In this document: positions 23,851-32,827 of the stretch, piece after piece
Position numbering within the stretch: position 1 is the first letter of the stretch
Layout of the letters: each line of letters begins with the position of its first letter
From: Candidatus Leptofilum gracile
Lineage (GTDB): Bacteria; Chloroflexota; Anaerolineae; Promineifilales; Promineifilaceae
Assembly (NCBI GenBank): GCA_016713825.1
Contig: JADJOJ010000010.1
Location: 682,001 to 746,000, forward strand
Direction: 5' to 3'
Length of the DNA: 64,000 nt
The notes under the pieces: generated by a model
Database searches by the model: none
Told to the model about the DNA's origin: nothing
The model's input: only the letters and a program-made list of their open reading frames with translations
Program-made: the position numbers and the translations under genes

Positions 23851-25758
23851 ATGCACGGTAAATCATCTGCGGTCCTGGTGCCCAATTGGGGGTCTCGCTG
23901 GGGCATCTGGCTGGTGCTGCTTTTAGCAGCTTTGCTCCTTGGCTATTATCTCCAGGTTTCTTTAAGCATGACGGGTGGCCAGCTGGGCGTGCCGCTGGAT
24001 GATGCCTGGATTCATTACCAGTATGCCCGGAATTTGAGCCAGGGTGACGGTTTTACCTATGCCCCCGGCGTGCCCACGGCTGGCTCTACTTCGCCCGCCT
24101 GGACGCTGCTGCTGGCGGGTGTGGGTTTGTTCACCACTGATTTCCTGGTTCCCTCGTTGGTGCTGAGTGCGTTGTTTTTCCTTTTGACCATCTGGCTAAC
24201 TTATGGGTTTACGCTGGAGCTGACACAGCGCTGGGAAGTGGCGCTGCTGGCGGCGGCTGGTGTGGCCCTCACTGGGCGGCTGCTCTGGGCTGGCCTGTCC
24301 GCCATGGAGGTGACGTTGTTTACGTCGCTGACGCTGGGGGCGGTGTGGCTTTATCAGCGGCGCGGGTTGGGGGTGGGAACGGCCGTACTCCTCGGTTTAG
24401 CCAGCCAGGCCAGGCCGGAAGGGCATGTGCTGTTCGCCCTGGTGATGCTGGATGCCGTTTTTTCCACAAGATGGCAATATCGCCCCAACCAGCCCATCGC
24501 TACCTGGCGCGCCATCATCCTTGCCGTGGCGATTTATGGCCTGATTCAGCTCCCCTACGCGCTGTTCAGCCTGTCGGTGACTGGAAAACCTTTGCCCAAC
24601 ACGTTTTATGCCAAATCGCGCACCACCACCCTGTACAGTTGGCGTACACTCCGTGAAACGTGGGGCTACCATTGGCGCGATAACCTGGCTTCGCTGCTGC
24701 TGCTGCCCTTTGGCCTGGTTTTTTTGTGGCGGCGCAGCCGAATTACGGCCGCCTGGCTGCTGGGGCTGTTGTTGATCATCCCGGTTATTGTGCCGTTTGT
24801 CTGGCATCATGGCCGGTACACCCTGCCGCTGTTGCCGTTCCAACTGATTGTGGGCGCGGTTGGTTTGTGGTGGCTGGTGCAAAAGATGCCCCGCTTGCCC
24901 CGGCCGATTGGGGCTGTGGTTGGGGTGCTGTTTTTGCTGGCTGGGGCGTGGCGCGTGCCGGCCTGGGCCGAGATGCTGGGCTACAACACCCGCGAAATTC
25001 AGGAAATTGATGTGGCGCTGGGTGGATGGCTGGCGGCACATATTCCGGCCGACGAAACGATTGGGATTGACGATATTGGCGCTGTTATGTTTTTGGGGCC
25101 ACGGCCGATTGTAGACTTAAACGGCCTGGTCTCACCGGAAGTGTGGCCGGTGATTGGCCAGGATGTGGCCGCTATGCGCTTGCTGGCCGCCAGCGATGTG
25201 CGTTACCTGGCCATCTTCCCCGGCTGGCACCCTCTGCTGGTGGGCGATCCGCAAATCGCCCGGCCCATTCAGCGCTTTTCGACCAACACACAAACCATCA
25301 TTGGGGGGCAAGAGGTGGTGGTGTATGAGATGACATGGCCTTATCGACGGGTCATTGAGCCGCAGGTGACAACCTCGGTGATGTTGGGTGATGGGATTCG
25401 ACTGCGTGGGTTTGATGCGCAGGTCGCTGATAGTCAGCTAGGTCTGACGGTTTATTGGGAGAGCGTAACGGCCGTTTCCGCCAGTTACAAAGCGTTCATT
25501 CATTTGCTGGATGGTGCGGGCAACATCGTCGCCCAGGTTGACCGACCGCCGGTGAATGGCCTGGCCCCCACCGATTTGTGGCAGCCGGGCGATTTGGTGC
25601 GCGATCCGTACCAGATTGCTTTGCCGCCGGATTTGCCTGTCGGGGCGTATGAGCTGCGGGTCGGACTGTACACGGATGAAAACGGCCGTCTGCCCATCAG
25701 TGGTGGGCCTGCGGTGGACAATGCCGTTGTTCTGACGAGTGTTGAGATTGAGAACTAG
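23851..25758 (+). CDS. GT39-like membrane glycosyltransferase ('DDAWIHYQYARN' type) with C-terminal beta-sandwich
   Basis: 635 residues from the ATG at 23851. A long first helix (about 18-38) is followed by VPLDDAWIHYQYARNLSQGD, then YAPGVPTAGSTSPAWTLLLA, the pattern of a large bacterial GT-C family in which the DD/DE pair sits in the first outer loop. WHHGRYTLPLLPFQLIVGAV and the soluble segment DDIGAVMFLGPRPIVDLNG follow. The C-terminal domain covers about 510-630 (LRGFDAQVADSQLGLTVYWE ... GAYELRVGLYTDENGRLP). There is a TACGAT 6 bases before the start and no ribosome site, so the mRNA may be leaderless. Confidence 0.86.
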   Translation: MHGKSSAVLVPNWGSRWGIWLVLLLAALLLGYYLQVSLSMTGGQLGVPLDDAWIHYQYARNLSQGDGFTYAPGVPTAGSTSPAWTLLLAGVGLFTTDFLVPSLVLSALFFLLTIWLTYGFTLELTQRWEVALLAAAGVALTGRLLWAGLSAMEVTLFTSLTLGAVWLYQRRGLGVGTAVLLGLASQARPEGHVLFALVMLDAVFSTRWQYRPNQPIATWRAIILAVAIYGLIQLPYALFSLSVTGKPLPNTFYAKSRTTTLYSWRTLRETWGYHWRDNLASLLLLPFGLVFLWRRSRITAAWLLGLLLIIPVIVPFVWHHGRYTLPLLPFQLIVGAVGLWWLVQKMPRLPRPIGAVVGVLFLLAGAWRVPAWAEMLGYNTREIQEIDVALGGWLAAHIPADETIGIDDIGAVMFLGPRPIVDLNGLVSPEVWPVIGQDVAAMRLLAASDVRYLAIFPGWHPLLVGDPQIARPIQRFSTNTQTIIGGQEVVVYEMTWPYRRVIEPQVTTSVMLGDGIRLRGFDAQVADSQLGLTVYWESVTAVSASYKAFIHLLDGAGNIVAQVDRPPVNGLAPTDLWQPGDLVRDPYQIALPPDLPVGAYELRVGLYTDENGRLPISGGPAVDNAVVLTSVEIEN

Positions 25759-25759
25759 C

Positions 25760-28015
25760 GTGTTTGATTGGCAGCGAGTGATGGCGGGGCGGGGAACGGC
25801 CGTGCTCCTGCTGCTGCTCCTTTTTGCTTTCAGCCTTACCAGCGTCAGCCAAAAAAGCATGACGGTAGACGAGCAAGGGCACCTCTTTCGCGGCATTGCC
25901 TACGTCAAAACCGGGGCCACCCATTTTTTGTGGGGCCATCCCCTACTGGCCAGCAGCCTGAATGCCTTGCCTCTGCTAACCGAACCCACCCTGTACCTGC
26001 CCACCGATTCCGCGGCCTGGCAGTCCGGGGAATGGGAGATCGCCAGCAACCAGTTTTTGTGGCAGCTCAACGAAAATCCGCTGCGCCTCATCTTTTTGGG
26101 GCGGCTGCCCACCTTGTGGCTGACCCTGCTGCTGGGGGCGCTGCTTTACCGCTGGGGGCGCGAACTCAAAAACAAAACGGCCGCTTTCCTGGCTCTGGCC
26201 CTGTTTGCCTTTGATCCCAACTTTTTGGCGCACGGTGGTCTGATTACCAGCGACATCGCGGTGACCTTTTTTATGCTGTTGGCGGTGTATGGCTTTTGGC
26301 GCTGGGCGATCCAGCCATCGTCTGCCAACCGTTGGCGGCTGCCCTTGCTGCTGGTTGGCATTGGCCTGGGTGGCGCGGCGGCGACCAAGTTCAGCGCAGC
26401 GGCGCTGGGGCCGATCTTGGGGCTGCTGGGTTTAGGGCTGGCGGTCCGGCGGCGTTCCTGGCAGCCGCTTCTGTTTTTGACGGCGGCTGGCATTTTGGGA
26501 TTGCTGGTGGTGTGGGGCGTGTATGGTTTCCAGATACGGCCGTTTCCCGCCGCCGCTTACTGGGATGACTTCGCCTGGCAGCTGGATTATTTTAGCCGTC
26601 CGCACGGCGCTTACCTGTTGGGCCAATATGCCGAGACTGGTTGGTGGTATTACTTTCCTGTCACCTTCCTGCTGAAAACATCGCTGCCGGTTTTGCTGCT
26701 GCTGGTTGTTGTGCTAGGTGGGCTCTTATTTTCAGCCCGATGGCGCATTACGGCGTTGGCTAGTTTGGATCAATGGGTGTTGGCAGCGCCAACGGCCGTT
26801 TATTTCCTGATCAGCCTCTTCACCCCACTGAACATTGGCTACCGCCACCTGCTGCCCATTTTGCCCTTCCTTTACCTGTTTGTTTCTGTTAACCTGTCAC
26901 CCCTTCGCCCGTTCACCCGTTCACCCGTTCATCTCATCCTTTCTCTTTGGCTCTTCTTCATTGCCCTTTCCGCCTGGCCCAACTACATACCTTACTTCAA
27001 TTGGGCCGCTGGCTCACCAGAAAACCGTTGGCAGCTGCTGTCTGACAGCAACCTGGATTGGGGGCAAGATTTGCCCGCCCTGGCCAAATGGCAAACCGCG
27101 CGAAGCGTGCCGCTCTACCTGAGCTATTTCGGCACCGCGCATCCCAGCGCTTACGGCCTCAACTTTACCGCGCTGCCCACCTGGGAACCCGGCCCGGAGC
27201 AAATTCCACCGGCCCGCCAGACCTTCAATCCACACGATCCGGCCCCTGGTTTTTATGCCATCAGCGTGACCAATTTGCAGGGGCTGGTGTTGGGCGAAGC
27301 CAGCGACACCTTTGCCTGGTTTCGCGATCAGAAGCCGGTGGCGCAAATCGGCGGCAGCATTTTTGTTTACGAAGTGGCGGCGCGGGGCGAGCCGGTTAAC
27401 GTGGCCTTTAGCGGTCTGCGCCCGGCGGAGCTGGCCCCGGAACTGGCGGCTGCTTTGCAAAGCAACGATGTGCGGGTGCGCTGGTTCGACGGCCGTACCA
27501 GCTTGATCTGGCCTGCCTCTGGCGGGTGGTGGGCGGTTACGGCCGATGCGTCGCTAAACCCGTTGCTCCAGCCATTGGTGCAGACGGCCGAAATCTTTAC
27601 AGCAGATGACGGCCGTCAGCAACTGCTGCGGCCAATTGCCGCTCCGCTAGTTCTTGATGGTCAGACGGTGGCGATGGGGGAAACGGCCGTCTTCCTTGGC
27701 TACCAGGCGGGGCAGCATGGCCAATTGCCCTATGAGCTTTCCCTCATCACCGGTTGGCAGGTGACGCAATCTACCGAACGGCCGTTAAAAATTTTCGTGC
27801 ACGCGTTGGACGAGTCGGGACAGTTGGTAGGCCAATGGGATGGTTTGGGTGTGGACCCCGCCACCTGGCAGCCGGGTGACGTTTTTGTGCAGCTCCACCA
27901 GTTTGCCGTGCCAGAGGGAACGGCCGTTCACGCTTTGGCTATTGGTTTATACGATGGGGCCACGTTGGAACGGCTGGCTGAACCGGTTGTGGTAGAGTGG
28001 GAGATTGGAGATTAG
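25760..28015 (+). CDS. GT39-like membrane glycosyltransferase with C-terminal beta-sandwich domain
   Basis: About 751 residues from GTG 25760, just after the previous stop; ATG 25781 is an alternative and upstream GTG 25739 is less likely. 'DEQ / DSNxDWGQD' subgroup: KSMTVDEQGHLFRGIAYVK, GHPLLASSLNALPLLTEP, FDPNFLAHGGLITSDIAVT, YFPVTFLLKTSLPVLLLL, GYRHLLPILPFLYLF and SDSNLDWGQDLPALAKW. A loop holds repeated CCGTTCA words (26903-26934). The sandwich domain is about 640-745 (LITGWQVTQSTERPLKIFVH ... IGLYDGATLERLAEP). The last codons (EIGD and the stop) are supplied by the GAGATTGGAGATTAG repeat at 28001. Confidence 0.86.
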   Translation: MFDWQRVMAGRGTAVLLLLLLFAFSLTSVSQKSMTVDEQGHLFRGIAYVKTGATHFLWGHPLLASSLNALPLLTEPTLYLPTDSAAWQSGEWEIASNQFLWQLNENPLRLIFLGRLPTLWLTLLLGALLYRWGRELKNKTAAFLALALFAFDPNFLAHGGLITSDIAVTFFMLLAVYGFWRWAIQPSSANRWRLPLLLVGIGLGGAAATKFSAAALGPILGLLGLGLAVRRRSWQPLLFLTAAGILGLLVVWGVYGFQIRPFPAAAYWDDFAWQLDYFSRPHGAYLLGQYAETGWWYYFPVTFLLKTSLPVLLLLVVVLGGLLFSARWRITALASLDQWVLAAPTAVYFLISLFTPLNIGYRHLLPILPFLYLFVSVNLSPLRPFTRSPVHLILSLWLFFIALSAWPNYIPYFNWAAGSPENRWQLLSDSNLDWGQDLPALAKWQTARSVPLYLSYFGTAHPSAYGLNFTALPTWEPGPEQIPPARQTFNPHDPAPGFYAISVTNLQGLVLGEASDTFAWFRDQKPVAQIGGSIFVYEVAARGEPVNVAFSGLRPAELAPELAAALQSNDVRVRWFDGRTSLIWPASGGWWAVTADASLNPLLQPLVQTAEIFTADDGRQQLLRPIAAPLVLDGQTVAMGETAVFLGYQAGQHGQLPYELSLITGWQVTQSTERPLKIFVHALDESGQLVGQWDGLGVDPATWQPGDVFVQLHQFAVPEGTAVHALAIGLYDGATLERLAEPVVVEWEIGD

Positions 28016-28073
28016 AGATTGGCGACTGGTGAACTGAAAAGTCCCAATCTCCAATCCCCAGTCTCTCATTTCT
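28001..28073. repeat. GAGATTG/CAATCTC inverted repeat overlapping two gene ends
   Basis: GAGATTGG-GAGATTA-GAGATTGG words on one side and CCCAATCTCCAATCCCCAG on the other can form a hairpin. It contains the stop codon of the upstream plus-strand gene and ends at the stop of the convergent minus-strand gene, so it may end both transcripts. Confidence 0.7.
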
Positions 28074-29964
28074 CAAGAGTCACCAGCCGCAGCGCATCTT
28101 CGCCAGTGGCCAGGGGCAGGCGGGTGTTGTCGCGGGCATCGTACCAGCCGACGGTGAGCGTGTAGCTGCCGGGAGCCAATCCGGCCAGCGACAGCTGGTA
28201 CGGATCGGGGATGAGGTCGCTGTTTTGCCAGCAGGTGGGGGGCCAACGGCCGTTTACCGGCCAGTTGTCTTGTTGGGCTACCAGCTCCCCCTGGGCATTG
28301 AGCAGATGGGTAAAGACGGTGTAGGGGCGAACGGCCGTTTGTTCAGCTTGCCAGTACAGCGTCACGTCGAGCGATTCGGCCGTTTGGGCCAGATCGTAGC
28401 CGCGTAAAGTTAACAGCGGTTCAGTAGCAGCCAAAAAGACGCTGTTTGCCTCATTTTCGGGGATGGGATTGGCGGGCAGGGGCGGCGGTTCGGCCACCAC
28501 AATGATCGCTTCAATGGGCCGCCAGGCCAGCCCCACGGCCACAACAACCAACAATTGGGCCACCACCGCCAGCAGCGGCGCAGAGGCACGGGGGACCCCC
28601 GACAGCTTGCCCAAAAACGCGGCGCTGCCGATGGCCAAAAAAGGCATCAGAAACAGCCACAAACGGCCGACTTCCCCCCGCGCCGAGCCAGAAAAATTGA
28701 GCAACAGCAGCAGCAGCGCCAGGGGCACAATCAGCGCGGCCAGCGGATGGCGCAGCAAATTCTGCGGCTTGCGGAACAAGAGCAGAAAGCCCAAAATGAT
28801 GGCTGGCCCAGCAAAAATTAGTGCGTCTAGCAGGTTGTAAACCAGCCACCATTCATAGCGCCGGTGCAGCGTAACCAGCTCGTAATGCTGGGCCAGCCCT
28901 TCCTGAACCACGGCCCACGGGGGGACGCCCCAGCCGGCCCAATACACCAGCCAGACGGTTGCGCTGCCCAGTCCGAGCCAGGCAAGCTGGGTGAAGAGAT
29001 GGAGAAACGGCCGTTCCCGCCGTTTTTCCCACCACTGCCAGGCCACAAACCCGGTAAACAACAGTGCCAGCGCGCCATTGCCCAGGCTGCTAAACGTGGT
29101 AACCGAAATCAGCAAGCCGCTGAGATAAGCAAAAAACCAGCCATTGGTTTTGCGGTGGGTGCCTTCGTGTAGACACCATAAGGCCGTTGTCACCAGCAGC
29201 ACATCAACCTGCACCGGCGTGGGGGTAAAAATGATGAGTGAGGGCAGTGTGGCCACAAAGGCCGTTGCTAATCGCGCCGATTGTTCGGGCAGCAGGCGGC
29301 GAGCCAGGCCGTAGGTGGGAATGACGGTGAGCGCCCCGGCCAGCACAGTGAGCAAGGTGACGACCGCCAGGGCTGCTGCGATGGCGGGTGGCCCGTCGAG
29401 CAGCCAGAGATCGGTGCAGCGCAGCGGCCAGATATGCTCGGCGATGGTTTGGGAGAGGTCTGGCCAGCGTGCGAATACCTGGATGACCAGCCAGTTGGCG
29501 AGAATGAGGCCTGGTGGATGGGTGCGAGTATGCTCGGAGGGGAAGGTGGGCATCAGGCTGGGGTAATTGCGCAGCAAGCTGTTGAGGTCGTTTGTCTCGG
29601 CGGCCAGGCGGAAGTAGCCGTTGGTTTCATCGGCCAGGGTGCGCTCGATGAGTTCCGTCAGCACGGCCGGTTTTTCGGCGTAAACCAGAGCCCCTTGCAG
29701 CAGCAGATTGCCGACTACTAGCACCGCCAGCCCCAACAGCAAACGCCGGGTTTGCAGCCACCAGGCCGTCAGCCCAACCATGCCCGCGGCGACAAGTAAC
29801 GGTAACCACCAGCGGGAAAACGGCCGTAACCGATAAATCCAGTGCCATTCAGCGGTGTCAGGAGCCGGGCCGCGCAGCCCTGGCCAGGCGTCGGTAAATA
29901 TCAGGGCGACCAGGAGCACGGTAAATGCGAGCAGAAAGATGAGGAAGTTGCGGTTACGTGCCAT
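28066..29964 (-). CDS. Large GT-C-like membrane protein (THPPG type) with C-terminal beta-sandwich domain
   Basis: 632 residues with about eleven hydrophobic segments. It differs from the GT39 paralogues. The N-terminal loop has FRLAAETNDLNSLLRNYPSL, then FPSEHTRTHPPGLILANWLV, a T/R-HPPG pattern typical of bacterial GT-C mannosyltransferase-like proteins, where the outer loop binds the donor. The sandwich domain (about 500-620) reads LTLRGYDLAQTAESLDVTLY ... SYTLTVGWYDARDNTRLPL. The gene is convergent with the plus-strand array and its 3' end meets the CAATCTC repeat. No clear ribosome site was found at the ATG (29962-29964). Enzymatic activity is inferred from fold and context only. Confidence 0.8.
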   Translation of the reverse strand: MARNRNFLIFLLAFTVLLVALIFTDAWPGLRGPAPDTAEWHWIYRLRPFSRWWLPLLVAAGMVGLTAWWLQTRRLLLGLAVLVVGNLLLQGALVYAEKPAVLTELIERTLADETNGYFRLAAETNDLNSLLRNYPSLMPTFPSEHTRTHPPGLILANWLVIQVFARWPDLSQTIAEHIWPLRCTDLWLLDGPPAIAAALAVVTLLTVLAGALTVIPTYGLARRLLPEQSARLATAFVATLPSLIIFTPTPVQVDVLLVTTALWCLHEGTHRKTNGWFFAYLSGLLISVTTFSSLGNGALALLFTGFVAWQWWEKRRERPFLHLFTQLAWLGLGSATVWLVYWAGWGVPPWAVVQEGLAQHYELVTLHRRYEWWLVYNLLDALIFAGPAIILGFLLLFRKPQNLLRHPLAALIVPLALLLLLLNFSGSARGEVGRLWLFLMPFLAIGSAAFLGKLSGVPRASAPLLAVVAQLLVVVAVGLAWRPIEAIIVVAEPPPLPANPIPENEANSVFLAATEPLLTLRGYDLAQTAESLDVTLYWQAEQTAVRPYTVFTHLLNAQGELVAQQDNWPVNGRWPPTCWQNSDLIPDPYQLSLAGLAPGSYTLTVGWYDARDNTRLPLATGEDALRLVTLEK

Positions 29965-30040
29965 TGAGGCGGGATATTAGCCGATGGGGGTGGGGTTGGC
30001 AATATGAGGCCACGGGGGTTTTGGGTACAATACCCCCCGT

Positions 30041-32827
30041 ATGAGGAAATCTTTGCCTGCTTTTGCCTCCCTGCCATTTATTTCAGAGCGCCAACGTGAT
30101 GGCTTAACGGTTTGTTTTCTTTGGCTGCTGCTGGCCTTGCTGTTGAGCAAAGCGCTGCTGCCCAACTGGGTTTTGCTGCCTTTGGACATTGTGAACCAGG
30201 TTATACCCCCCTGGCAGGAGCCAAACGAATTGGTTGATGTGCATAATCCGCTGCTGGAGGATGCCGTTTTTTATATTTACCCGGTGAAGGTGTGGACGGC
30301 GGCCCAGGTGCGGCTGGGGGAGCTGCCTTTGTGGAGCGACCAGCTTTTTGGCGGCTACCCGGCCATTTACGACACGCAAGCCGGTTTGTTTTATCCACTT
30401 TCTGTGCTGTATTACATTTTAGACAGCGCCACGGCGGTTGATCTGACCATCTTTTTGCAAATGGGCCTGGGCGCCACGTTTATGTTTTTGTATTTACGGC
30501 AGATCAGGCTGCGGCGGCTGGCGGCGGTGTTGGGGGCCATTGTGTTTGTGGGCAACGGCCTGATGGTGGTCTGGCTGGAGTGGCAGGTGGTTCACGCGGC
30601 GATTATCTGGCTGCCGCTGGCGCTGTGGGCGGTGGAGAGGCAATGGTCAATGGTTAATGATCAATGGTTAATGGTCAATGTTCAACCAATCTCCAATCTC
30701 CAATCGCCAATCCCAAGTTCCCAGTCACCGCTCTCCATTTGCCTTTTTGCTGTGGCTTTTGCTATGCCCTGGCTGGGTGGGCATTGGAACTGGGCGCTGT
30801 ATGTGAGCATGACGGCCGTTCTTTACCTGTTGTGGCGTTTGTGGCCGCTGATTCGCCGGTCGCCGCGCCGGGGCCTGCGTGCGGTGTTGCTGCCGCTTGC
30901 TTTGGGCATAGGTCTTTCGCTGGTGCAGGTTTTACCCGCGTTCGACTTTTTGCGGCAGAGCCACCGTCAACCGCTCACCTGGGCCGAATCGCAGCAGTAT
31001 GGCCTGCTGAACCGCCTGGTTGCCCTCGTCATGCCCGACTTTTTTGGCACGCCGCTGGCGGGCAGTTGGTGGGGTTTTGACAATTACAACGAGACGGCGC
31101 TGTATGTGGGCATTGTGTCGCTGCTGTTGGTGGCGGCGGCGGCTGCTTTAGGGCGACGGCGGGGCGTGACCCGTTTTTGGCTGGCGTGGGGTGGGCTGGG
31201 GCTGTTGTGGTCTCTAGGGACACCCGCTTATGGACTGCTGTACGTGCTGCCCGTTTTTAACGGCCTGCTGCCTAGTCGGGCCGTTATTTTGTTTGTGGTG
31301 GCAACGGCCGTTTTGGCGGCGATTGGCTTGGATTGCCTCCTAGCGCCATCTGCCGAGCGCCAGCGGGCGTGGTGGCTGGGCGGCGGCGTGGGGCTGTTGG
31401 CCGCAATGGCGGTGGGGTATCTCCTTTGGTACCGGGGGCAGGTGGCCTGGGAATTTTGGCAACGGCCGTTGCTCACCTTCCTCGTTTTGCTGCTGCTCAG
31501 TGCCCTGCTTTTGCTGGCGCGGCAGCGTCGCTGGCTGCCGAGGAATCTGTTTGGCGGGCTGGTGCTCATCTTGCTGCTGGGCGATTTGTGGTGGGCCGGG
31601 CATGATTACAATACGCTTTCTCCTGTTTCTGAGCTGTTTACACCCACAGAAACGGCCGAATTTCTCCACTCCCTGCCCGAAACGCCCCGCATTGTTAGCC
31701 TGGCTGAGGGGGTGGCGTACCGGCCCAACACGGCCATGCTCGATTTTGTGCCTGGCCTCAGCGGCTATGGGCCGGGCATCTGGCAGCGATTGGTGGCTTA
31801 TTTGCGCCTGGCCGAGGGGGGTGAGGTGATCCGTTTTGGCCGGGTGCTGCTGCCCTTGCAGGCGGTAAAGTCGCCGCTGTTTGATACTTTGGGGGTGAGC
31901 CACATCGTAACGACACAGGAGATGTGGCAGGATGAGGCAGTGGCAGGTGGGGGCGATACGGCCGTTGCTACCTGGCAGGTGTTAACGGGGGAATGGGAAC
32001 GGCCGTTGCCCATCGGCCGCGGTGGATTGTTCCAGATAGATGTGCCCATGCAGTTGGGCGGCTCAGCCGAGGGCAGCCTCACTTTGCGCCTGTTCACCGC
32101 CGATGGCGGCCAGGAATTGGCCAATCATACGCTGCTCACCACCGATCTGAACGATGACGGCTGGGCTTCCTTTTTCTTTGCTCCCTTTCCTTCTGAGTGG
32201 GGCGACACTTTTTTGGCAAAACTTTCGTTTGCGGGCAGCGGTGAGGTGCAGGTGGGCAGTACGGCCGTTGGCGGGTGGGCCTTTGCCAGCTATGTGAAGG
32301 CGCAGCCGGACCTGGTTCACCTGGCGGGCAAAACCCGCGTGTTCCGCAACGAGGGCAACCTGGGCCGGGCGTTTGTGGTGCCTGCGGCGCAGATTGCTGA
32401 ATCGCCAGAGGCGGCGCTGGCCGCCGTGCAAAACCATGCGGACGAACTGGATCAGCTGGTTGTGCTGGAACTGGAGGGTCAGCCGGAACCGCCGCCCACG
32501 GCAAACGGGGGGGAGGTGACGGGCGCAGCGGCCATTACTCAGGCCGGGCTAAACGAACTGGTGGTTCAGGCAGAAATGGCGGCTCCCGGCTTTGTGGTGT
32601 TGGCGGATGCGTATGATGCGGGTTGGCAGGCAACTGTAGGTGGGCAGGCTACGGCTGTCTACCGGGCCAACACCGTCGTTCGCGCTGTCTATGTGCCAGC
32701 GGGGAGCCATGAAATTATTTTTCGCTATCGGCCGCTGCCTTTTTGGTTGGGGGCGATTGGCAGCGGGTTGGCGCTGATTGGTTTAGTGGTGTTTATGGTG
32801 AAAGGATCAGGAAGGAAACGACCGTGA
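30041..32827 (+). CDS. YfhO-family large membrane protein
   Basis: 928 residues. Hallmarks in order: LPLDIVNQVIPPWQEPNEL (about 45-65), YPVKVWTAAQVRLGELPLWS, FGGYPAIYDTQAGLFYPLS, WLEWQVVHAAIIWLPLALW, and a glycine/aromatic C-terminus PGFVVLADAYDAGWQATVGG then YVPAGSHEIIFRYRPLPFW, ending in a helix. YfhO relatives are GT-C-like proteins; Gram-positive YfhO is required to glycosylate lipoteichoic acid. A repeat block at 30641-30733 is translated in a loop as words like QPISNLQSPIPSSQSP. TACAAT lies 9 bases before the ATG, and GTGA couples it to the next gene. A paralogue lies at 34992 and another at 61943. Confidence 0.9.
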   Translation: MRKSLPAFASLPFISERQRDGLTVCFLWLLLALLLSKALLPNWVLLPLDIVNQVIPPWQEPNELVDVHNPLLEDAVFYIYPVKVWTAAQVRLGELPLWSDQLFGGYPAIYDTQAGLFYPLSVLYYILDSATAVDLTIFLQMGLGATFMFLYLRQIRLRRLAAVLGAIVFVGNGLMVVWLEWQVVHAAIIWLPLALWAVERQWSMVNDQWLMVNVQPISNLQSPIPSSQSPLSICLFAVAFAMPWLGGHWNWALYVSMTAVLYLLWRLWPLIRRSPRRGLRAVLLPLALGIGLSLVQVLPAFDFLRQSHRQPLTWAESQQYGLLNRLVALVMPDFFGTPLAGSWWGFDNYNETALYVGIVSLLLVAAAAALGRRRGVTRFWLAWGGLGLLWSLGTPAYGLLYVLPVFNGLLPSRAVILFVVATAVLAAIGLDCLLAPSAERQRAWWLGGGVGLLAAMAVGYLLWYRGQVAWEFWQRPLLTFLVLLLLSALLLLARQRRWLPRNLFGGLVLILLLGDLWWAGHDYNTLSPVSELFTPTETAEFLHSLPETPRIVSLAEGVAYRPNTAMLDFVPGLSGYGPGIWQRLVAYLRLAEGGEVIRFGRVLLPLQAVKSPLFDTLGVSHIVTTQEMWQDEAVAGGGDTAVATWQVLTGEWERPLPIGRGGLFQIDVPMQLGGSAEGSLTLRLFTADGGQELANHTLLTTDLNDDGWASFFFAPFPSEWGDTFLAKLSFAGSGEVQVGSTAVGGWAFASYVKAQPDLVHLAGKTRVFRNEGNLGRAFVVPAAQIAESPEAALAAVQNHADELDQLVVLELEGQPEPPPTANGGEVTGAAAITQAGLNELVVQAEMAAPGFVVLADAYDAGWQATVGGQATAVYRANTVVRAVYVPAGSHEIIFRYRPLPFWLGAIGSGLALIGLVVFMVKGSGRKRP
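30641..30733. repeat. In-frame AATGGT and CAATCTC repeats inside a YfhO gene
   Basis: CAATGGTCAATGGTTAATGATCAATGG-type words (30641-30680) run into CCAATCTCCAATCTCCAATCGCC (30686-30712) and CCCAGTCACC. Both word types are found in intergenic repeats here. The block keeps the reading frame and lies between two membrane segments. Confidence 0.7.
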